51,454 bases of DNA, taken from the NCBI RefSeq assembly GCF_000003815.2, contig NC_049992.1, forward strand, positions 13,780,014 through 13,831,467, written 5' to 3'. Every line of letters begins with the position of its first letter. Position 1 is the stretch's first letter. Source of the DNA: Branchiostoma floridae (Eukaryota > Chordata > Leptocardii > Amphioxiformes > Branchiostomatidae). Under the pieces are notes generated by a model. That model had not been told where the DNA came from, did not search any database, and worked only from the letters and a program-made list of their open reading frames with translations. Of the stretch, positions 24,501-30,423 are shown piece by piece. The translations under genes and the position numbers were made by a program.

Positions 24501-26721
24501 GCATGATAAATATGTATTGACATTTCTCTCTTTCTCAGCTACATATGTGACAAGTTTTAAAGCCCTATCATGGAATGTAGTGAATTTATAAAATATCCTC
24601 ATTAATTATGCAAATTAGCTGTTGATTTGCATAATTGTTATCTCATTATGTAGGTCTTCACTTACAAAAAACATGATGATCCGTCAACATGTTCATATTT
24701 TCTCATTAATTATGCAAATGAGGTCATCATTTGCATAATTGATATCTGTCGACATTTCTCTCCTTCCCAGCTACATATGTGACAAGTTTGAAAGTCCTAT
24801 CATGGAATGTAGTGGATTTATAATTTCTCCTCATTAATTATGCAAATTAGCTGCTGATTTGCATAATTAGTATACCATTATGTAAGTCATCACTCATTCT
24901 ATCTACATACCAAAAATCATGACGATCCGTCAACACGTTGTAGAGTTATTCTCATCCAAAGTTGGAAAGGAAACCGGCGCCTGCAGTTCCAAACAAGCCG
25001 CTAGGGGGCCCAAACTCACAGCACTTACTCTCTACCTCGAGGGCTATCTACCACTCAAAAATCATGATCACAGCATGTCCAGAACACGAGATATCAAAAA
25101 TTGAGGTTCTGCTGCAGTACCTTAGCAAGCCGCTAGGGGGCCCATTATCGAACTTGACCTTCGTTTTTCCGACCCCTACCCACCTACCAAATATTATCGG
25201 GATCCATCCAAGACTTCTTGAGTTATGCTGTTAACAGACAGACACACAGACACACACACAGACTCACAAGCCCAAAACATAACCTTAGCCATTCTGGCAA
25301 AGGTAATAATTACCATTCTACCCATTACAGCTAACAACAAAATTACTCGTATACATAGCCCTTGTAAAGTTGTTGTTTTTGTCTACAATGAAATATAGTA
25401 CAGTAGATTTTCAGTGGGCTGCCAAACTAGTATAAAACCCTAGTCACAATATCATTCAGGGAATTCAAAATGTGGATGTCAGTAACCTGTAATAGGAAGT
25501 GTAGACGGCCTCGTGGGGCTTGATGATGTCTATGACTGATCACTTTACAATGTTTAACAGAGACGGAGACTAATGAGGCGCCAATCACTGACGACGTGGT
25601 GGAGGAAGACTGGCGGCATGAGGAGGAGGACTCTGACCAGAGTTTTGTCTGGCCGACAGAAACTACGATTACCAGGTCCGGCACCAAAACAGAGCAAGGA
25701 GGTGGGTCAGAAAACTAATCTCAAATATATTGTCATTGAAAACTAGAGTTTCAAGATCTCATATCATTTATACTTCATATTAACCTTAATATTCTTATTG
25801 ATTATATAATGTCCTCATTTCCAAGTACAAATGTGGTATATCAGTTCTTGTCACCGGACCACTGAATTGAAAACATTACCTTCTTGGCGAAGGTAATAAT
25901 CGGTACAGCAATATTACAGAATGCAACAATTCCATATTGAGTTAGCATAATCTTAAGGACTATAAACATGTAGATAACCTGAGTCAAATTGCTGTTATAA
26001 GGCACGGTAGAGAAAGAAAGAGAAATGATAAAAACTGTCTACAACTGTCTTTGTTTTGTCAGGTTGCAGATTCGGGAAGGACACGCACCAGAACGGGGAG
26101 TCCTGGAACCCCAAGGTGCCACCTTTCGGGGTCATGAAGTGCATCCAGTGTGTCTGTAAGGTAAGCAACGACAGTTGGACGTATTTATAGTAGTAGTGTA
26201 TTTTACAATGGAGGGACATTAATGCAACAGCTTCATCTCTCGAACAAAGAGCTAGCTAGCTCTTTGATGTGAATGGCCGACGTCAGCAAGTTGACAAGTT
26301 GACAGGCATGTTGTGATATTTTCCATGGTGATATTTCTGTCCGCGAGCTGAGGATCTAAAAATACTACATTACAGAACGGAACTGCGGACTGTAGGAGAC
26401 CCAAGTGTGATAAGCTCAACTGCAATCCGAGTGATGTCGTCAAAGAAGATGGCGAATGTTGTCCACGTTGCCGAGGTAGGTTCTTTTATCATGCCGTCCA
26501 TTACCTGAAAATAGAATAAAATAGAACAAAACACCTACATTTTCCCACATTTTTTCTGCTCGGCCTATTCATTAGGCCGACATTGAGTCACGAATATTTA
26601 AGTCCCCTCTCGTGACATTCAACTATCACACAGCAACAAATCTTACAGGAACTTAAAGGTCATAGATCAAACTTTATTTCACAAGGTGCTAACGATGCAA
26701 TTATCCATTGCAGGAAAATGA
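6477..26721 (+). CDS. CHRD: Chordin gene span (25 coding exons), secreted BMP antagonist
   Basis: Chordin binds BMP ligands outside the cell through its von Willebrand C (VWC) domains and is cut by Tolloid/BMP1 proteases; it patterns the dorsoventral axis. I joined 25 coding exons (2955 nt, 984 aa plus stop); every junction has GT-AG ends and phases match throughout. Predicted order: signal peptide 1-20, VWC1 about 41-116, acidic linker, four CHRD domains about 175-670, VWC2 about 706-768, linker, VWC3 about 801-869, acidic linker 870-916, VWC4 about 917-982. Each VWC has the CxxCxC and CCxxC cysteine signatures. Length is close to vertebrate chordin (about 950 aa). CHRD repeats begin at phase-1 boundaries. 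Introns carry a tRNA-Leu gene, fold-back elements and an octamer-rich array. Exons are listed separately. Confidence 0.95.
7299..7402 (+). CDS. CHRD: Chordin exon 2: first half of VWC1
   Basis: Phase 1 in, phase 0 out. It encodes the N-terminal VWC subdomain with [16 protein letters not shown] and the CIRCRC cysteine cluster, nearly the same wording as vertebrate chordin VWC1. Acceptor CTACAG, donor CAG|GTAAAC. Confidence 0.93.
7692..7791. other. Assembly gap of 100 N
   Basis: Exactly 100 N inside chordin intron 2, a usual placeholder for a gap of unknown length. Phases of the flanking exons match, so a missing coding exon is unlikely. Confidence 0.98.
9483..9606 (+). CDS. CHRD: Chordin exon 3: second half of VWC1
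   Basis: Phase 0 in, phase 1 out. It contains [13 protein letters not shown] and the closing CCSTC motif; the GRVSCKNIK wording is diagnostic for chordin VWC1. Acceptor CACCAG, donor ACG|GTAGGA. Confidence 0.93.
12896..13132. mobile_element. PIF/Harbinger-like MITE, copy 1
   Basis: A 237 bp element in chordin intron 3 with imperfect terminal inverted repeats (AGGTGGTATCTCAC at left, its complement GTGAGATACACCT at right). The core (TTTTCTCCGATTTTG, then ATTACGTAATACGTAA, then AAAATTCGTTCTTAATCTCT) recurs in three other elements of this window. The flanks are TTA and CAA, so a 3 bp duplication, if present, has mutated. No coding capacity. Confidence 0.8.
14603..14776 (+). CDS. CHRD: Chordin exon 4: acidic linker between VWC1 and CHRD1
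   Basis: 174 nt, phase 1 in and out. It encodes a proline-rich then strongly acidic linker ([18 protein letters not shown]). In vertebrates the first Tolloid cleavage site lies between VWC1 and CHRD1, before an Asp; an equivalent site here is inference. Homology is weaker than in the domain exons, but position, phase and splice signals fit. Confidence 0.85.
15037..15154 (+). CDS. CHRD: Chordin exon 5: start of CHRD1
   Basis: Phase 1 in, phase 2 out. Encodes [10 protein letters not shown] then [19 protein letters not shown], the opening strands of a CHRD domain (compare FVALLTG in vertebrate chordin). Confidence 0.92.
15330..15426 (+). CDS. CHRD: Chordin exon 6: middle of CHRD1
   Basis: Phase 2 in, phase 0 out. 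Encodes [20 protein letters not shown], matching the RPTRIRFSD...VLFEH stretch of chordin CHRD1. Confidence 0.93.
15795..15936 (+). CDS. CHRD: Chordin exon 7: end of CHRD1
   Basis: Phase 0 in, phase 1 out. Encodes [16 protein letters not shown] then [13 protein letters not shown]; the PxGEIRG turn is the CHRD domain hallmark. Confidence 0.94.
16525..16668 (+). CDS. CHRD: Chordin exon 8: start of CHRD2
   Basis: Phase 1 in and out. Encodes [19 protein letters not shown] and the [14 protein letters not shown] strand, corresponding to ETFSAIL...LHFLLLFRGL in vertebrate CHRD2. Confidence 0.92.
16780..16861 (-). tRNA. tRNA-Leu (anticodon AAG), intact, antisense in chordin intron 8
   Basis: 82 nt on the minus strand with a full cloverleaf: acceptor GGTAGCG pairs with CGCTGCC, then discriminator A; anticodon arm CTGGT-TTAAGGC-ACCAG puts AAG in the loop; the long variable arm typical of Leu tRNA (TCTCTTCGGGGGCG); T arm GTGGG-TTCAAAT-CCCAC, perfectly paired. 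TTTT, a Pol III terminator, follows the 3' end directly. No intron and no encoded CCA, as is normal in animals. It lies inside chordin and is transcribed against it. Confidence 0.96.
16920..16988 (-). pseudogene. Truncated tandem copy of the tRNA-Leu gene
   Basis: Matches the intact tRNA from its 5' end through the anticodon AAG and the T loop (GTGGGTTCGAA), then diverges, so the 3' half of the T stem and the 3' acceptor strand are missing. The flanking DNA is duplicated too (CTTGATGTGTCATCAAT at 16861 and 16988, period 127), so this came from a local tandem duplication, not retroposition. A mature tRNA cannot form. Confidence 0.88.
17108..17196 (+). CDS. CHRD: Chordin exon 9: middle of CHRD2
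   Basis: Phase 1 in, phase 0 out. Encodes [19 protein letters not shown] then EITAQ, matching the VPLRLQILH...LRELQANVSAQ stretch of chordin. The ITL context gives one N-glycosylation sequon (NIT). Confidence 0.9.
17461..17611 (+). CDS. CHRD: Chordin exon 10: end of CHRD2
   Basis: Phase 0 in, phase 1 out. Encodes [20 protein letters not shown] and SGELQLTV, the FAEVLPNLTVQEMDWL...GELQM segment of chordin, closing with REISGPI and a Cys. Confidence 0.95.
17750..17856 (+). CDS. CHRD: Chordin exon 11: start of CHRD3
   Basis: Phase 1 in, phase 0 out. Encodes [13 protein letters not shown] then [20 protein letters not shown], equivalent to QTGAAGSASLTLLGNGSLIYQ. Confidence 0.94.
17975..18097 (+). 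CDS. CHRD: Chordin exon 12: middle of CHRD3
   Basis: 123 nt, phase 0 both ends. Encodes [20 protein letters not shown] and the [15 protein letters not shown] strand of CHRD3. Confidence 0.88.
18316..18472 (+). CDS. CHRD: Chordin exon 13: end of CHRD3
   Basis: Phase 0 in, phase 1 out. Encodes [20 protein letters not shown] then [19 protein letters not shown], matching [24 protein letters not shown]...YCGHSAR. Confidence 0.95.
18665..18740. repeat. Relic of the fold-back family seen at 48.0-48.8 kb
   Basis: GGCCAGCAAAAGTGTATCAT, then GAGCCCAAAAAGACAACAAA and an end near GCCAGCTATAGAGACTA, closely parallel the right arm of the large fold-back element at 48717-48797. Only one arm is seen, in chordin intron 13. 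Confidence 0.65.
18927..19171 (+). CDS. CHRD: Chordin exon 14: most of CHRD4
   Basis: 245 nt, phase 1 in, phase 0 out. Encodes [40 protein letters not shown] and LKSFYGTK; vertebrate CHRD4 reads [24 protein letters not shown]...FYGSE. Confidence 0.96.
19548..19661 (+). CDS. CHRD: Chordin exon 15: end of CHRD4
   Basis: 114 nt, phase 0 both ends. Encodes [20 protein letters not shown] and [10 protein letters not shown] (compare VVKDLEPELLRHLAKG...PRGELRGQV). I chose the TACACAG acceptor at 19547, not the upstream CACAAG, because it gives the conserved spacing after FYG. Confidence 0.9.
20660..20860 (+). CDS. CHRD: Chordin exon 16: linker and first half of VWC2
   Basis: 201 nt, phase 0 both ends. 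A charged, Glu-rich linker leads to [20 protein letters not shown] and the CSTCKC cluster; vertebrate VWC2 reads DPNTCFFEG...WAPNYDPLCSLCTC. Confidence 0.95.
21449..21542 (+). CDS. CHRD: Chordin exon 17: second half of VWC2
   Basis: Phase 0 in, phase 1 out. Encodes [19 protein letters not shown] and CCPKCP, nearly identical in wording to vertebrate [20 protein letters not shown]...CCPVCP. Confidence 0.96.
21794..21853 (+). CDS. CHRD: Chordin exon 18: small linker exon
   Basis: 60 nt, phase 1 in and out, between TTTCACAG and GTGAGT. Encodes a polar linker ([20 protein letters not shown]). The linker is not conserved; support comes from splice signals, phase and the need to join VWC2 to VWC3. 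Confidence 0.75.
22026..22061 (+). CDS. CHRD: Chordin exon 19: 36-nt microexon
   Basis: 36 nt, phase 1 in and out, between TTTTGAAAG and GTAAGA. Encodes [12 protein letters not shown], running straight into the CYFDGD start of VWC3. Since it is in frame and symmetric, it could be skipped without a frameshift. Confidence 0.75.
22415..22518 (+). CDS. CHRD: Chordin exon 20: first half of VWC3
   Basis: Phase 1 in, phase 0 out. Encodes [28 protein letters not shown] and CAICVC; vertebrate VWC3 reads GCYFDGDRSW...RWHPVVPPFGLIKCAVCTC. The acceptor is CTAAG|G. Confidence 0.95.
23016..23118 (+). CDS. CHRD: Chordin exon 21: second half of VWC3
   Basis: Phase 0 in, phase 1 out. Encodes [18 protein letters not shown], then [12 protein letters not shown], the same [12 protein letters not shown] as vertebrate VWC3. 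Confidence 0.97.
23299..23453. repeat. Fold-back (inverted repeat) in chordin intron 21
   Basis: Arms of about 55 bp: CTGTAAGATCC...CTTGCAAAGACTC at left pairs with GAGTCTTTGCAAG...GGATCTTACAG at right, with a loop of about 35 bp. No target duplication was recognised. Probably a small non-autonomous element. Confidence 0.7.
24050..25320. repeat. Tandem array rich in octamer pairs, plus repeat tail, in chordin intron 21
   Basis: About three 230-250 bp units, marked by ACATATGTGACAA at 24291, 24541 and 24773, each with TTATGCAAAT followed by ATTTGCAT. Ten perfect ATGCAAAT/ATTTGCAT octamers lie between 24126 and 24864, eight of them as four inverted pairs. The array continues into a tail with ATCATGACGATCCGTCAACA-type segments, a CA-rich stretch (about 25231-25265) and an end containing TGGCAAAGGTAATAA, which recurs as TGGCGAAGGTAATAA at about 25885. 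Probably a non-autonomous mobile or satellite-like repeat of unknown class. Confidence 0.8.
25561..25701 (+). CDS. CHRD: Chordin exon 22: acidic linker between VWC3 and VWC4
   Basis: 141 nt, phase 1 in and out. Encodes an acidic linker ([20 protein letters not shown]) then a Thr-rich stretch. In vertebrate chordin the second Tolloid site lies between VWC3 and VWC4 before an Asp; the several SD/TD pairs here are candidates (inference). Confidence 0.85.
26063..26160 (+). CDS. CHRD: Chordin exon 23: first half of VWC4
   Basis: Phase 1 in, phase 0 out. Encodes [26 protein letters not shown] and CIQCVC; vertebrate VWC4 reads GCRFAGQ...SWHPSVPPFGEMSCITCRC. Confidence 0.95.
26376..26475 (+). CDS. 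CHRD: Chordin exon 24: second half of VWC4
   Basis: Phase 0 in, phase 1 out. Encodes [18 protein letters not shown] and the final CCPRC. Donor GAG|GTAGGT. Confidence 0.92.
26714..26721 (+). CDS. CHRD: Chordin exon 25: last 8 coding bases and stop
   Basis: After a TTGCAG acceptor, phase 1 entry gives Gly-Lys then TGA. No longer open continuation of exon 24 exists: reading through the donor gives no conserved sequence. The exact 3' coding end is the weakest part of the model. An AATAAA at 27290-27295 is a possible poly(A) signal. Confidence 0.6.
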
Positions 26722-27650
26722 TGCGGCTTGATGTAAGGAATGACGTCTCTTTCTGTGCCACTGGTTGAATCATTGATCAGCGGTGTGAGGAGGGGTGATT
26801 CTCTGTACTATGACTTCCCACTGCCAACAGCAATGTTTCATATGTTCTCTCACATGTAACGAATAGTCGGAAACACCTAATATAACTGTTTTATACTCAA
26901 GTCTTACCCTCTCCTAAACAGCCTTGCATGTATCCCCTCAAACTACGTGAAGATAGCATACTAAATGTAAATGATTTTAGATAACTTACAAGACACACCG
27001 GCCCCATACATTCGTAGTAACTTACTAGATGCTCTCAACATGACATTACGGTTTCTACCTTGAGTTGGGTGTTTGCCTGTAACATCTTCATCAAGTGTCT
27101 CTATTTTGTCTTATTATCGATGGACAGTAGATAACGAGACACACTTTTGACAGTTTGTTATCTTGGTCACCTAAGTGCGTGCCATGCACAAAGCGATTGA
27201 TTGTGAGTGATAACAATGATGACAAATGACAAGCATAAAACATATTGATTCTATTTATTCCATTAGTAGACGACTATACAATAAATTGATATTTCGCAAA
27301 TTGGTGATATTTAACTCTTACGTTCAAGATTGTTGACTAATTTATTTATTCCAGCTAGGTTGATTATGGTTTTCTTGAACACGAATGGTGAATTAGTGAA
27401 TTAGTTCTTAATCAAGCTTCGAGATTGCATACACTCGTTTTAACATGCGCGAAAAAATCTATTCTTGCAAATATCTTTGTATATATATACTAATGATTTC
27501 GCAATATATCTGATTAATTGATAATCATTTGGGATGTTTATTAAACCAATACTTATACCTATGGCTACGTTCTAAAGGGCTGGTACTTTTGTATAAAGAC
27601 TAGATATAGGAGAGATAAAGGTAGGAATACCCATTCTGTGCTTAATTAAC
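26722..27650. other. Chordin 3' UTR and downstream intergenic DNA
   Basis: AT-rich, with no recognisable coding. AATAAA at 27290 would give a 3' UTR of about 0.6 kb. Confidence 0.4.
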
Positions 27651-27865
27651 GTAAAGCTACGTCACCTTTATCCGTGGGGTAACCTATATCTGTTTTTTTA
27701 GAAAACAGGGTATTTAGGGAAATGCAGTCGACGGACGGTGGTTTCAAACTGCAATTACTTAGTATTCTATATATTGAAATATTACAATTTGAAACCACCG
27801 CTGATATTCTACATGACGTTTTAACGGATATGGAATACCCCACGAATAAAGGTGAACTAGCGTAA
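27651..27865. mobile_element. Fold-back MITE
   Basis: Imperfect inverted repeat over most of about 215 bp: TCACCTTTATCCGTGGGGTA at left pairs with TACCCCACGAATAAAGGTGA at right, and inner GGTGGTTTCAAACTG pairs with AATTTGAAACCACC. No coding capacity. Confidence 0.75.
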
Positions 27866-27962
27866 CGTCGTTCTTGATTCTATTCATATAGACAATAGTG
27901 GAAATTAGTTATGTTGTAAATATTCAATAAAAAAATTCAACAACACACAGAGAAGTTGCTCA

Positions 27963-28126
27963 GATTTTTTATAATCTATAGATTGCGTAATTCGTAAAGA
28001 TATTACTTAAAAGACAACAAAATACACAATACGTAAGAACAGTTCTATGTCTCTAAAAATTCGTTGAATAATCTTTCGAACCCCGCAGTGCCGCACCTGT
28101 GCCACAAGAGCAGTGAGACACCACCT
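27963..28126. mobile_element. PIF/Harbinger-like MITE, copy 2 (one end missing)
   Basis: Shares the core of copy 1 (GATTGCGTAATTCGTAA..., AAAATTCGTTGAATAATCTT, TCGAACCCCGCAG) and ends in GTGAGACACCACCT followed by TAA. The left terminal repeat, about 70 bp, is absent. Confidence 0.75.
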
Positions 28127-29119
28127 TAACAACACTTGCTTTCTCTACGGTAATTAGGTTTGATATAATGAGGTCGAGATCGAGGTTACCACTGTCGCAG
28201 CAAAATGTCAAGTAAGCTCTATCTAACAAGCAAATCTTCTAATACAAGTCTCAAGCAACCCAGAAGTACTTCATCATCGTTCTATTTTGTATTGGTATGG
28301 TACTTGTTAACAGTCTAGTATTCCTTTATCATCAAAGTAGTTGACTCCACTCAACTTTGCAGGCCTCTGTTAGTCATCTGAGGAACTAATAGTGAACAGG
28401 GAATAGTAACGTACGGTAGACATTTGCAGTTGAACAGACTCTTTTCCAATCGTCACATCGTGCTTTCTTGCAAAATCAAAAATATACCCAAAGATTTATT
28501 TTCAGAACTCACAGGAAGCGAAGATGCAAATGAATCACGTGTCCTCACATCAAGTTGATTTTATTGTATACCCTGCAAAGCGTCTCTTTAGTACGAGGTC
28601 ATGGCGTAACACAAAAGGATTGTACTGATGAAGAGAACAGGCTTCATGTCCGGACAAAGTGTTTTTTTATCCTCTCACACAGATCCCTACACTTTCCATA
28701 CGCTCACATGCGACAATGATTTGATCTAACGAAAATTGAGCCAGCCCTGTCTTTTGAACAATTGCCCATTCATCCCTCCTGGCAGCGACGCATTTGTCCT
28801 TCCGTAACGTTTGCATAAGAAAATAAATCATGTTATCCATCCGAGCGACGAAATTTACCGAGAGCTCTCTCAAGGCCGGTGTAATCTTTTTCCCCTGCAA
28901 CCATCTGGTAAGCTACAGGTTACAGCTGAGACGTATCTTCACGGCACAGGGCCCTCCTCGTGTCAGAGATAAACTTCTCAGTCGCTTTAGTTTTGTTATA
29001 CAGAATACTATATATGGTATATAACGTTAACTATTACGCCTTCAATACTGGCCAATTGTCTTCAGATTCTTTCCTCGCTTATACCTAATGACGTTATTTG
29101 AAATAAAGAAATGCCGACC
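28127..29119. other. Intergenic DNA, nothing recognised
   Basis: No coding, RNA gene or repeat with clear ends was recognised. A 77-codon minus-strand frame at 28667-28900 has no known motif. Confidence 0.4.
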
Positions 29120-29386
29120 CTGGCAGATATTTTGGGATATGGATTCCTAAAATGTCTACAGGGCCATTTGCCCACAGTTTGTAATGGTAATAGGCAAGGA
29201 ATAAGGAAGTTGGTGTCTCTTAACGAACCTATTCGAAGTGTATGATAGTTCGAATAGGTTCGTTAGTTCGAATAGGTTCGTTGAGACACCAACTTCTTTA
29301 TTCCCTGCTCACTACCATTACTGTGGACAAATGGCCCTGTAGACATTTTAGGAATCCATATCCCCAAATACCTATCAGATATTGTC
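29120..29386. repeat. Inverted duplication at the broken 5' end of an L1/Tx1-like LINE
   Basis: Two arms of roughly 110-120 bp in opposite orientation with a short spacer: GGATTCCTAAAATGTCTACA at left versus TGTAGACATTTTAGGAATCC at right. Near the centre TTCGAATAGGTTCG is present twice directly and once inverted. The right arm runs without a break into the LINE-derived reading frame that follows, so the left arm is an inverted copy of LINE sequence. Confidence 0.85.
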
Positions 29387-29990
29387 GCTATAAATTTTGA
29401 CCGAAAAGAATCAAAGATATAGATAAGAAACCCCTGGAAAGGAAAACTTCTTTCTCTTCTAGGTAAGGTTACCCTTATTAATTCCCTGATAGTGTCAAAA
29501 TTTATCTTCTTGTTTCAATCCCTTCCTTCTCCACCTCCCTCTTTTTTCGAGAGGTTTGAGAAAAAATATCTAAGTTTCTTTGGGGTGGTGGGCCAGAACG
29601 AGTGAAAACAAAAACAGTATATAATCTTTACGAATATGGCGGCCTTAAACTAAGGAACTTGCAGGCGGTTGATCTTAACTAGAGGCTTCTTGGGTGCCCA
29701 AATTGTACCATAATGAGAAATGGTTCTGCTCTAAACTGCAACTTTGTTCAAGTGTTTTATTTTCAACTAAATGTATTTCCCTTTTCGCAACTAACACCAG
29801 GTGATTTTGAAAAAGTTATGAAAGAAAAGGCATGCACAAATCAGTCAATTCTTTAGGCATGTAATACAGGCGTGGCTAAAGTTTCAACTACGCCCCCCAG
29901 AGACTGCACAGGAAGTGAAACAGCAGCCTATCTGCCTAAATTCACACATTCGCATATCTGGAAAACCATGTTTTCTAATGTCACTTTACA
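29340..29990 (+). pseudogene. Decayed L1/Tx1-type LINE, region after the RT domain
   Basis: Broken frames translate to LGIHIPKYLSDIVAINFDRK, then NPWKGKLLSLLGKVTLINSL, then a PSPPPSFFERFEK stretch and, after a frameshift, VKTKTVYNLYEYGGLKLRNL. The W-x-G-K...GK-x-x-LINS...F-x-Y/F-L-F pattern and the GGLxLxNL block are typical of the segment downstream of reverse transcriptase in L1/Tx1-clade LINEs. Stops and frameshifts show it is dead. The RT catalytic part is not present. Confidence 0.75.
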
Positions 29991-30423
29991 ACAAGGGGGT
30001 AGTCTTTGTAAATGATATTTTAGACTCACAAAATCAGCTTTTAACATTGCAAGACTTTATATAAAAATTTGGGGATACCTGTGCAGAGTTTAACTATAAT
30101 CAAATAATATCAGCCATTCCGAGTAATTGTCATCAATATGTAGTTATTGTAGGGAAGAAGACGAATCAGGTTTGATTTGGGGCCTCTTTGACTTTGATCT
30201 TGGTACTGTAGGTTGACTTTTGTGTTAATTGGGCATCTCCGCACCTCTGCTTGATTTTAATTATTAACAGAAGGGACTCCAGAGGTGCATAGATAGTCTC
30301 CAGAGGAAGGTTTCTGTTGCCCCTGTCTACATATTTTTGTTGGCATCCGTCTGTCTCGGAAGACAATGGTAGGCGGACGGGTTTAAGATGACCCGTCTGC
30401 CTGGCCTGCACTTGGGTTTTTAA

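Noticed and set aside
24050-24935. Regularly spaced repeats considered as a CRISPR-like array
   Set aside because: Units are about 240 bp with degenerate edges in a eukaryotic intron; this is a tandem interspersed repeat.
28667-28900. 77-codon minus-strand frame between chordin and the LINE
   Set aside because: Composition is plausible for coding, but no motif, splice context or homology could be named.
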